Shown here: positions 1 through 5,516 of the stretch, piece after piece
Layout of the letters: the number at the start of each line of letters is the position of its first letter
Position numbering within the stretch: the stretch's first letter is position 1
Notes under the pieces: generated by a model
Told to the model about the DNA's origin: nothing
Seen by the model: the letters and a program-made list of their open reading frames with translations, nothing else
Database searches by the model: none
Made by a program: the position numbers and the translations under genes
Assembly: GCA_018399795.1 (NCBI GenBank)
Contig: JAGYOC010000032.1
Span: 1-5,516, forward strand
From: Dehalococcoidales bacterium
Lineage (GTDB): Bacteria; Chloroflexota; Dehalococcoidia; Dehalococcoidales; UBA5760
Length of the DNA stretch: 5,516 nt
Reading direction: 5' to 3'

Positions 1-483
1 GGTATGAGCCCCACCCCGATGGGCTATGGAGAGATCTACAGCGCACTGCAGACCGGTTTGATTGATGCTCAGATTCAGCCGATGTTCGCCAACTACAGTA
101 TGAAGTTCTACGAAGTAACGAATTACTTCACCCAGATGTGGGCCGAACCCTTCTTGGGAATTCCTGTAGTAAACATGCAGCACTACGACAGTCTGCCGGA
201 AGACTACCAGCAGATGATGAAGGAATACTTCTACAGTCACATTACCGAGGCTGCGGACTGGATCAACGAGCGAAATGCCAGCGACCGAGCTAAGATCGAA
301 GAAGAGAAACCCGAAATGGAGTGGACCGAATGGGACGCAGCAGAAGTTGAAAAGGCTAGTGAAATGGCCCAGGTGGTATGGGAAGAAGAATATCCCGGTA
401 TCGCCGGTGAGGGTGCCGTAGAAGCACTTGAGATCCTCCTCGAGGATATTGAGGACGCTAAAGCCGCTCTCGGAGTGGACTAA
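1..483 (+). CDS. dctP: TRAP transporter substrate-binding protein, DctP family (3' part only)
   Basis: This is the C-terminal half of the periplasmic binding protein of a TRAP transporter; the reading frame is open to the left edge, so the ATG at 4 is an internal methionine and not the start. About 160 residues are present, against about 320-350 for a full DctP. Visible family features are the segment GEIYSALQTGLIDAQIQP (matching the DctP pattern GE-Y-ALQ-G-VDG-E-P), then a stretch around FLGIPVVNMQHYDSLPEDYQ, which fits the usual 'hvv..~~W~~LP~~~Q' region, and a long C-terminal helix. The last 69 residues are very acidic (22 Asp/Glu against 5 Lys/Arg), as often seen in exported proteins of salt-adapted bacteria. 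The dctQ and dctM genes follow directly. The neighbouring catabolic genes suggest ectoine or hydroxyectoine as ligand, as with UehA and TeaA, but the ligand-binding arginine region lies outside the window, so substrate is inferred from context only. Confidence 0.93.
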   Translation, partial: GMSPTPMGYGEIYSALQTGLIDAQIQPMFANYSMKFYEVTNYFTQMWAEPFLGIPVVNMQHYDSLPEDYQQMMKEYFYSHITEAADWINERNASDRAKIEEEKPEMEWTEWDAAEVEKASEMAQVVWEEEYPGIAGEGAVEALEILLEDIEDAKAALGVD

Positions 484-500
484 AGTATGAGTGTGGATTT

Positions 501-520
501 CCCGGGACTAAGGTCCCGGG
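501..520 (+). promoter_or_regulatory. Intergenic RNA hairpin between dctP and dctQ
   Basis: The arms CCCGGGAC (501-508) and GTCCCGGG (513-520) are perfectly complementary, giving an 8-bp stem with the 4-base loop TAAG. It starts 17 bases after the dctP stop codon and ends 31 bases before the dctQ start. No run of T follows (the next bases are GGGTCCCCTT), so it does not look like a simple intrinsic terminator. A likely role, by analogy with other binding-protein transporter operons, is to protect the 3' end of the dctP message or cause partial termination, so that more binding protein than membrane protein is made. The structure is seen directly; the role is inference. Confidence 0.7.
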
Positions 521-540
521 GGGTCCCCTTATCCCTTAAA

Positions 541-548
541 AAGGTGAT
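541..548 (+). promoter_or_regulatory. Ribosome binding site of dctQ
   Basis: AAGGTGAT is a long match to the anti-Shine-Dalgarno end of 16S rRNA. Its GGTGA core ends 4 bases before the ATG at 552. It supports that ATG over the overlapping out-of-frame ATG at 547. Confidence 0.75.
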
Positions 549-551
549 GTT

Positions 552-1130
552 ATGAGTAAAGAAGAAGGAACAGAAAAACTAAAAGAAAGTTCGAAGCGCA
601 TAGGAAAATACATTGGACTCATGGTTGACTGGACCGAGGTTACCATATTGGCAGGCGGCACTGCAGCTTTGACTGCGTTGCTGATTGCCAACGTGATTGC
701 CCGGTCGTTTTTTCAGAGTATTTACTATGCCGATGAATTGTCAAAATTGCTCATCATTTTGGTGACGATGGTTGGGGTGAGTTATGCGGCCCGCAAAGCC
801 AGGCATATACGAATGGGCGCCTTTCTAGATCTGATGCCGCCCAAGATGGAGAAAATATTTATTTTTATTATTTCCGGTGTGAATGTAATCGTAATGTTTA
901 TGATGGCCTACTACAGTTACCTCTACGTTGCCCAGATGCAGATGTTGGGACAGAGGACTGCGGCGCTCCAGATGCCGTTTTGGACTCACAACGTGATTGT
1001 ACCAATTGGATTCGCCGCGGCGGGTATTCAGTATATACGGACCATTATCAAGAATATTGTCGAGAAGGATGTCTGGCTCTCCGCTGATCAGCAGAGTGAG
1101 TACGAGGACGAGGTCAACATAGGTTATTAG
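552..1130 (+). CDS. dctQ: TRAP transporter small permease subunit, DctQ family
   Basis: This encodes the small inner-membrane subunit of the TRAP transporter, which pairs with DctM to move solute delivered by the binding protein. The 192-residue product is slightly long for the family (commonly 160-190). Four hydrophobic segments fit the DctQ topology: roughly residues 29-53, 62-80, 102-126 and 146-166. The family signature is clear: IARSFF at about 49-54, then ADELSKLLIILVTMVG followed by AARKARHIRMGAF (to about residue 91), matching the DctQ pattern of an acidic ELS/ELR helix ending in a basic HI-V/M segment. QMPFW at about 140-144 precedes the last helix, also typical. The first 25 residues are hydrophilic and Lys/Glu rich, and the tail is acidic. 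It begins after the hairpin and a strong ribosome binding site, and ends 21 bases before dctM. Family assignment is firm; the substrate is inferred from neighbours. Confidence 0.93.
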   Translation: MSKEEGTEKLKESSKRIGKYIGLMVDWTEVTILAGGTAALTALLIANVIARSFFQSIYYADELSKLLIILVTMVGVSYAARKARHIRMGAFLDLMPPKMEKIFIFIISGVNVIVMFMMAYYSYLYVAQMQMLGQRTAALQMPFWTHNVIVPIGFAAAGIQYIRTIIKNIVEKDVWLSADQQSEYEDEVNIGY

Positions 1131-1151
1131 CAAAGAGAGAGGAGAGTAATA

Positions 1152-2432
1152 ATGACTGTTTTATGGGTAAGTATGATCAGTATGCTGCTCCTGGGATTTC
1201 CCTTCATGGTGGTACTCCTGGGTTCGCTGATACTGCATCTTAATTTAGCATTTCCAAGTTTTAACTTTTCAGTTGTCGTGCAGCAGATGGTGACCGGAAT
1301 GACACCGCCTGCCCTGGTGGCTGTCCCGATGTTTATTCTGGGGGCGAGCATCATGACTTCCGGGCATTCGGCACCTAGGCTTATCAATATGGTGAAGACT
1401 TTCTTGGGTCATATCCCCGGAGGTCTTGCGATTACTACCAGTGCCTCCTGTACCCTGTTCGGAGCGGTTTCCGGTTCGACCCAGGCTACTGTTGCAGCTA
1501 TCGGCGGGACTATGCGGCCGATGCTGTTGAAAGCCGGCTACAACAGCCCCTTCACCCTGGGATTGATCATCAACGCCAGTGATATCGCTTTTTTAATTCC
1601 CCCCAGTATAGGTTTTATCGTGTACGGCGTTGTAACCAGTACTTCAATCGGACAGCTCTTCCTTGCCGGAATTGTTCCAGGAATAATGATCCTGTTTATG
1701 TTTTCAATCTATTCCTTTTTTTACTCCAAGATAAAGAAAGTTGGGGTGTTACCCAAGTCGAGCTGGGCAGAGAGAAGGACCGCCATGAAGGAAGGAGTTA
1801 TGGTTCTCGGCTTTCCCCTGATTATCGTCGGCGGTATCTACTCCGGTATTTTCAGCCCGACTGAAGCCGCCGCGGCGGCGGTTGCCTATGCACTTTTTCT
1901 CGAGGTACTCATCTACCGTACTATGACAATCAAAAAACTGATTAACGCCTTTTTGGATACCGGTATTATAACCGGAGTGGTTTTTATTCTGGTAGGCGCC
2001 GGACAGGCGCTCAGCTGGTACCTCAGTTTTGTGCGGCTGCCCCAGATGATCATGCCGGGCATCATCGGACCCGATCCGACTCAGCTTTGGGTCATCATAC
2101 TAGTGGTTATCTCCTATTTTGTCGCCTGTATGTTTGTCGACCCCATTGTTGCTATCTATATTCTTACTCCGATTTTTGCTCCCTACGTGCTGAAAACCGG
2201 TGTAGATCCCGTCTTTTTGGGTGTTCTGGTAACTTTGCAAGCTGCTGTTGGTTCGGCTACTCCCCCCTTCGGCTGTGATATTTTCACTGCGCAGCTCATA
2301 TTCCGGCGGCCCTATTGGGAGGTTATCAGGCATACTCCGCCTTTTATCCTGATGCTGATGCTGGCAACGGTACTTATTATTATTTTTCCGGAGATAGCAT
2401 TGTGGCTGCCCAACGCCTCTTTTGCTAAGTGA
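1152..2432 (+). CDS. dctM: TRAP transporter large permease subunit, DctM family
   Basis: This is the large membrane subunit, which forms the transport path and couples uptake to an ion gradient (sodium in characterised TRAP systems). At 426 residues it is full length for the family. It is strongly hydrophobic throughout, with many membrane spans. Family hallmarks seen are VAVPMFILGASIMTSG (about 57-71), the glycine/serine-rich segment ASCTLFGAVSGSTQATVAAIG (about 98-118), IPPSIGFIVYG (about 149-159), SGIFSPTEAAAAAVAYA (about 231-247), FVDPIVAIYILTPIFAP (about 328-344) and a second re-entrant-type motif VGSATPPFGCDIF (about 366-378). In many DctM proteins the last motif reads G-ITPP-G-N-F, so the Cys-Asp pair here is a mild variation. 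The ATG at 1152 is supported by GGAG at 1141-1144, seven bases upstream. The next gene starts within 6-18 bases, which indicates one transcript. Confidence 0.96.
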   Translation: MTVLWVSMISMLLLGFPFMVVLLGSLILHLNLAFPSFNFSVVVQQMVTGMTPPALVAVPMFILGASIMTSGHSAPRLINMVKTFLGHIPGGLAITTSASCTLFGAVSGSTQATVAAIGGTMRPMLLKAGYNSPFTLGLIINASDIAFLIPPSIGFIVYGVVTSTSIGQLFLAGIVPGIMILFMFSIYSFFYSKIKKVGVLPKSSWAERRTAMKEGVMVLGFPLIIVGGIYSGIFSPTEAAAAAVAYALFLEVLIYRTMTIKKLINAFLDTGIITGVVFILVGAGQALSWYLSFVRLPQMIMPGIIGPDPTQLWVIILVVISYFVACMFVDPIVAIYILTPIFAPYVLKTGVDPVFLGVLVTLQAAVGSATPPFGCDIFTAQLIFRRPYWEVIRHTPPFILMLMLATVLIIIFPEIALWLPNASFAK

Positions 2433-2450
2433 TCCACGATGGGTAGAGCT

Positions 2451-3182
2451 ATGAGTTACCAGGTAAAACCAGGACAGGTCAGCTACGGCGAAGCAATCGG
2501 AATACTGCTGTTGGAGAACTATGTACCCTTTGTTCCCGGCGATACGGCAAATGCCACCAGTTACAACTATCCGGTGCGTTTTCAGCGGGTACCCGGTTTT
2601 ACTGTAGAGCGGATCATGGCCCACGATATGTCCCTGGTGGACGACCTTATTCAGGCTGCAAAGTCTTTGCAGTCTGAAGGGGTGCGTGCAATAACCGGAG
2701 ACTGCGGTTTTATGGCCCTTTACCAGGATAGGATCGCATCTGAGGTGAATGTGCCGGTGTTTCTTTCGAGTCTGGCTCAAATTCCGTTTATGCGTACTCT
2801 CCTAAAACCCAGTGGACAGATCGGTATCATTACGGCGAATTCAAAATCGCTGGATGATTCAGTGCTCAGGGGGGTGGGAATTACCCCCGGTGAAGACCTG
2901 GTAATTCGCGGTTTAGAGGCCTGCCCGTCATTCTATGGTTCCGTGTTCGAAGAAAATGGCACTATAGATACAAGGGCAGTTGAAGCAGAGGTAGTGGAAA
3001 CTGCGAACCTGATGATCGAGGCGCAGCCTAATATAAAACTGCTGCTATTGGAGTGCAGCCTGCTTCCCCCGTATGGCGCTGCTGTACAGGAAGCAACGGG
3101 GCTGCCGGTCTTCGATTACGTTACTATGATCGATTATGTGTTTTCAGCAGTTGTAAAACGGAAGTTTTCAGGCTTTATGTAG
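2451..3182 (+). CDS. Asp/Glu racemase-superfamily protein in the EutA position
   Basis: This is a cytoplasmic enzyme of the aspartate/glutamate/hydantoin racemase superfamily. Two cysteines in conserved settings, ITGDCGFM (Cys at about 85) and LLLECSLLPPY (Cys at about 202), fit the pair that removes and returns a proton at a substrate carbon. FLSSLAQIPF and QIGIITANS between them fit the two-domain fold. The gene sits between the TRAP genes and eutD, where hydroxyectoine-utilisation clusters often carry eutA; EutA is proposed to act with EutB and EutC on hydroxy-diaminobutyrate. Whether this is true EutA (grouped with arylmalonate decarboxylase and maleate isomerase) or another racemase taking that place cannot be settled by eye. 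The start is uncertain: ATG 2451 gives 243 residues and has GGGTAGAG just upstream; ATG 2439 gives 247 residues and has only the weak AAGTGAT upstream, overlapping the dctM stop. Residue numbers are from ATG 2451. Confidence 0.85.
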   Translation: MSYQVKPGQVSYGEAIGILLLENYVPFVPGDTANATSYNYPVRFQRVPGFTVERIMAHDMSLVDDLIQAAKSLQSEGVRAITGDCGFMALYQDRIASEVNVPVFLSSLAQIPFMRTLLKPSGQIGIITANSKSLDDSVLRGVGITPGEDLVIRGLEACPSFYGSVFEENGTIDTRAVEAEVVETANLMIEAQPNIKLLLLECSLLPPYGAAVQEATGLPVFDYVTMIDYVFSAVVKRKFSGFM

Positions 3183-3236
3183 CCGTTAACTTATTATTCA
3201 TTGAGATTCTTTCAAAATACTCACAAAAGATTGACG

Positions 3237-3243
3237 AAGGAGG
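3237..3243 (+). promoter_or_regulatory. Ribosome binding site that fixes the eutD start
   Basis: AAGGAGG is a full consensus Shine-Dalgarno sequence ending 4 bases before the ATG at 3248. The reading frame is open back to an ATG at 3053 inside the preceding gene, but that stretch has no family similarity, so this site decides the start. Confidence 0.85.
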
Positions 3244-3247
3244 CATT

Positions 3248-4420
3248 ATGCCGGTTTTTGATCAAACAGAATACAAGGAACGCGTAAAAAAGACGAAAGA
3301 GGCCATGCAGGCCAGGGGAATCGAACTGCTAGTGGTGAGCCAGCCTGCGAACATGAATTATCTTACCGGGTACGACGGTTGGAGTTTTTATGTGCACCAG
3401 TGTGTGCTGGTTTCTCTGAATCAGGAAGAGCCGATGTGGTTGGGGCGCGGAATGGATGCCAATGGTGCCAAGATGTCCACCCATCTGAACCATGAGAACA
3501 TTCGACAGTATGCCGATCACTATGTTCACTCCACCGAGCGGCACCCGATGAACTTTGTAGCCGATGTTATTAAAGAGAAGGGGTGGGATAAAGGTTCTAT
3601 CGGTGTTGAGATGGATCAATTTTACTTTACCCATCGCTCCTTTGTGGAGCTTGAAAAAGACCTCCCGAACGCAAAATTTGTAGACGGAGACGTGCTGGTA
3701 AACTGGGTACGGGCAATTAAGTCGGACAAAGAGCTTGAGTTCATGATGCGGGCTGGAAAGATAGCCGAGAAGGTAATGGATGCGGCCATTGAAAACATCA
3801 ATGTCGGAGTGCGGGAGTGTGACGCAGCGGCGGAGATTGTACGGGTGCAGTATCAGGGGGCCGACGGTCATGCCGGCGACTATCCTTCGATTGTTCCGCT
3901 CATGATGGCCGGTGAGGCGACAAAGGCCCCGCACCTCACCTGGTCGGAGCGAAAGTTTAAGAGCGACGAGGCTGTCCTGCTGGAGCTCAGCGGGGTGTAT
4001 CGCCACTATCACTCACCGATCGCGCGAACCATCTTCTTGGGCCAGAACCCTCCGCAGTTGATGAAAGATACCGCCGAGGTCGTGATGGACGGTCTTCAGA
4101 AGACCCTTGATTTTGTTAAGCCTGGAATAACCGCTGAAGATGTAGAGGCAAAATGGCGGGATGCTATCTCCCACTCTACTGTAGTAAAAGAGTCGCGCCT
4201 TGGATATTCGATTGGTCTTAATTACCCCCCCGACTGGGGCGAACAGACTATCAGTTTGCGACCCGGTGATAAAACCGTGTTGAAGAAGAATATGGCCCTG
4301 CACTTGATACCTGGTATCTGGTATGAGGATGTTGGTTTTGAAATTGATGCCAGTATCTATCTTACCGACGACGGTAACGTGAGCCTATTCAACTACCCGA
4401 TTCAGCTTTTCACCAAATAG
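3248..4420 (+). CDS. eutD: Ectoine/5-hydroxyectoine hydrolase EutD (DoeA), M24 peptidase fold
   Basis: EutD opens the ring of ectoine or hydroxyectoine in the cytoplasm to give N-alpha-acetyl-2,4-diaminobutyrate or its hydroxy form, the first step of breakdown. The 390-residue product is the expected length. The N-terminal creatinase-like domain (about 1-155) carries NYLTGYDGWSFYVHQ and GRGMDANGAK with HYVHSTERHPMNF, all characteristic of the ectoine hydrolase branch. The C-terminal pita-bread domain (about 160-390) has ELSGVYRHYHSPIART, LNYPPDWGEQT and MALHLIPGIWYEDVGFEI. The five metal ligands of M24 peptidases are mostly lost: by position Asp, Asp, His, Glu, Glu become Glu246, Pro257, Tyr320, Ile354, Glu365. 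This agrees with published work describing EutD as acting through a covalent intermediate rather than as a metal peptidase; Glu246 is a candidate nucleophile (inference). It lies 65 bases after the racemase gene and 9 before eutB. A plain Xaa-Pro peptidase is unlikely. Confidence 0.93.
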   Translation: MPVFDQTEYKERVKKTKEAMQARGIELLVVSQPANMNYLTGYDGWSFYVHQCVLVSLNQEEPMWLGRGMDANGAKMSTHLNHENIRQYADHYVHSTERHPMNFVADVIKEKGWDKGSIGVEMDQFYFTHRSFVELEKDLPNAKFVDGDVLVNWVRAIKSDKELEFMMRAGKIAEKVMDAAIENINVGVRECDAAAEIVRVQYQGADGHAGDYPSIVPLMMAGEATKAPHLTWSERKFKSDEAVLLELSGVYRHYHSPIARTIFLGQNPPQLMKDTAEVVMDGLQKTLDFVKPGITAEDVEAKWRDAISHSTVVKESRLGYSIGLNYPPDWGEQTISLRPGDKTVLKKNMALHLIPGIWYEDVGFEIDASIYLTDDGNVSLFNYPIQLFTK

Positions 4421-4429
4421 GGGGCGGGG

Positions 4430-5443
4430 ATGGATGAAAAGAGTAAGTCTCACGAGAGTACTGCTCACGACCTGCCCGGTTTACACTCGGTATTTGAAGC
4501 TCAGAAGCGAATCGAGGATGTGATTTGGGAAACTCCCCTCATAGACTCCCCTGCAGCAGCCCGCGAAAGCGGGGCTGCAGAGGTGCTTTTAAAGCTTGAG
4601 TCGCTGCAGAACACCGGAGCCTTTAAGGTCCGGGGTGCGGCGAACAAGATACTATGGCTCTCCGATGAAGACCGGCGCCGGGGAGTTATTACTTTTTCCA
4701 CGGGCAACCACGGGAAGGCGGTCTCTTTTGTATCGGGAAAGACCGGCATTAAAGCGGTGGTGTGTCTGTCCGAGCATGTACCGGCCTACCGGGTACAGAA
4801 GATTCGTGAACTCGGTGCGGAGGTAGAGGTAAAGGGACACAGCCAGGATGAGGCGGAAGAACACTACTACCGGCTGATGGAGTCGCGCGGCATGGTTCCG
4901 GTGGTTCCCTTTGACGACCCGGCGATTGTCTCCGGTCAGGGAACCATTGCCCTGGAGATGCTGCGCCGTCGGCCCGACCTGGATATGCTGCTGGTACCGC
5001 TCTCCGGTGGCGGTCTGCTGGCCGGTATTGCCATGGCTGCAAAATCGATCAATCCGGGTATTACGGTGGTGGGCGTGTCGATTTCCCGATCACCGGCTAT
5101 GCTCGAGAGCGTGAAGGTCGGTCACCCGGTAGCGGTAGAAGAAAAGGACACCCTTGCCGACTCTCTTTTAGGGGGTATCGGTCGTGAAAACCATTATACC
5201 CTGCCGTTGATACAGAAATATGTTGACCAGCATGTGGTCATTGATGAGGAAGAGATAGAAAAGGCCATGGTGTATGCGTATATCCAGCACAGCTTGGTAA
5301 TTGAAGGCGCCTCTGCCGTAGGGATAGCTGCACTCCAAAGCGGAAAAGTAGAGCCTGCCGATAAACGGGTAGCGGCGGTAATCAGCGGCAGCAGTGTTGA
5401 TCCGGCCGCATTTTTACAGGTACTGCACAAGCATGTGCACTAG
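4430..5443 (+). CDS. eutB: PLP-dependent threonine-dehydratase-like enzyme EutB (hydroxyectoine utilisation)
   Basis: This is a fold-type II PLP enzyme of the serine/threonine dehydratase family; in this setting it fits EutB, proposed to dehydrate hydroxy-diaminobutyrate from hydroxyectoine. Of 337 residues, about the first 20 are a polar leader. The PLP lysine is Lys66 in NTGAFKVRGA; STGNHGKAV (about 90-98) binds the substrate carboxylate; SGGGLLAGI (about 192-200) is the phosphate-binding loop. The C-terminal motif reads ISGSSVD (about 318-324) where threonine dehydratases and serine racemases usually have SGGN, a change near the PLP ring that may matter for substrate choice. There is no C-terminal ACT-like domain, so it is not the biosynthetic isoleucine-feedback type (IlvA). 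The ribosome binding site is poor (a G-rich run, GGGGCGGGG), and the 9-base gap to eutD suggests translational coupling. A catabolic threonine or serine dehydratase, or serine racemase, remains possible on sequence alone. Confidence 0.87.
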   Translation: MDEKSKSHESTAHDLPGLHSVFEAQKRIEDVIWETPLIDSPAAARESGAAEVLLKLESLQNTGAFKVRGAANKILWLSDEDRRRGVITFSTGNHGKAVSFVSGKTGIKAVVCLSEHVPAYRVQKIRELGAEVEVKGHSQDEAEEHYYRLMESRGMVPVVPFDDPAIVSGQGTIALEMLRRRPDLDMLLVPLSGGGLLAGIAMAAKSINPGITVVGVSISRSPAMLESVKVGHPVAVEEKDTLADSLLGGIGRENHYTLPLIQKYVDQHVVIDEEEIEKAMVYAYIQHSLVIEGASAVGIAALQSGKVEPADKRVAAVISGSSVDPAAFLQVLHKHVH

Positions 5444-5448
5444 AGGAG
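5444..5448 (+). promoter_or_regulatory. Ribosome binding site that decides the eutC start
   Basis: AGGAG immediately follows the eutB stop codon. It stands 6 bases from ATG 5455 but directly abuts the in-frame ATG at 5449, so 5455 is the better start. Confidence 0.75.
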
Positions 5449-5454
5449 ATGGGT

Positions 5455-5516
5455 ATGGAACCTATATATATAATCAATGAAAATGAACTTAAGAGTATAG
5501 TAAAACTCGATCAGAG
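5455..5516 (+). CDS. eutC: Start of an ornithine cyclodeaminase-like protein, probably EutC (partial)
   Basis: Only the first 20 codons are in the window, and the frame is open to the right edge. The start reads MEPIYIINENELKSIV followed by KLDQ. This resembles the N-terminus of the ornithine cyclodeaminase/mu-crystallin family, where a short beta strand leads into an E-E-L--ll--d helix. It begins 11 bases after eutB. Hydroxyectoine clusters of the eutABCDE type carry eutC next to eutB, where EutC is proposed to be the NAD(P)H-dependent partner reducing the imine left by EutB. The few visible residues alone would not secure the family; position carries much of the assignment. The sequence is markedly richer in A and T than eutB. 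Confidence 0.7.
   Translation, partial: MEPIYIINENELKSIVKLDQ

Noticed and set aside
501..530. Intrinsic terminator after dctP
   Set aside because: The stem is strong but is followed by GGGTCCCCTT rather than a T run, and dctQ and dctM clearly belong to the same transporter.
2100..2780. Long minus-strand open frame across the dctM end and the racemase gene, and similar ones at 3329-4012 and 4749-5042
   Set aside because: They mirror well-supported + strand genes, show no recognisable domains and have unusual composition; they are shadows.
3183..3236. AT-rich gap before eutD as an internal promoter (TTGAGA at 3201) or a small hairpin (TTGAGA with TTTCAA)
   Set aside because: No convincing -10 element lies 16-18 bases from TTGAGA, and the stem is only 6 weak pairs including a G-U pair with a 3-base loop. 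No other feature was seen in the gap.
3053..3247. Open frame running 65 codons upstream of the eutD start, overlapping the racemase gene
   Set aside because: The added residues have no resemblance to M24 enzymes, the stretch lies in another frame of a well-supported gene, and a consensus ribosome binding site stands right before ATG 3248.

Overview
The window is a stretch of bacterial DNA with seven genes, all on the + strand and tightly packed, reading as one operon for uptake and breakdown of the compatible solutes ectoine and 5-hydroxyectoine. The organism is most likely a marine or otherwise salt-exposed heterotrophic bacterium. This rests on the substrate of the pathway, the use of a TRAP transporter (sodium-driven in known cases) and the strongly acidic tail of the binding protein. 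Shine-Dalgarno sites are good and base composition is intermediate. Nothing in the sequence fixes the phylum.

Layout: (1) positions 1-483 hold the 3' part of a TRAP substrate-binding protein (DctP type), cut by the left edge. (2) The 68-base gap after it holds a perfect 8-bp GC-rich hairpin. (3) 552-1130 is the small membrane subunit DctQ. (4) 1152-2432 is the large membrane subunit DctM. (5) About 2451-3182 is an Asp/Glu racemase-superfamily protein in the place expected of EutA. (6) 3248-4420 is an M24-fold ectoine hydrolase (EutD, also called DoeA). (7) 4430-5443 is a PLP-dependent threonine-dehydratase-like protein (EutB). (8) 5455 to the right edge is the start of an ornithine-cyclodeaminase-like protein (EutC).

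Inferred working model: the TRAP system imports ectoine or hydroxyectoine. EutD opens the ring to give N-alpha-acetyl-diaminobutyrate or its hydroxy form. A deacetylase (EutE/DoeB), not seen here, would remove the acetyl group. The racemase-like protein, EutB and EutC are proposed to turn hydroxy-diaminobutyrate into diaminobutyrate, which other enzymes (DoeD, DoeC) take to aspartate. EutE, DoeC/D and the usual EnuR regulator are not in the window and would be expected nearby, most simply downstream of eutC.

The system is of a known kind. The points of most interest are the loss of the M24 metal ligands in EutD, the dctP-dctQ hairpin, the two-cysteine racemase-type protein in the EutA position, and an abrupt change to AT-rich sequence at eutC. 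No intergenic gap exceeds 70 bases, and no RNA genes, insertion sequences, CRISPR arrays or origins were seen.
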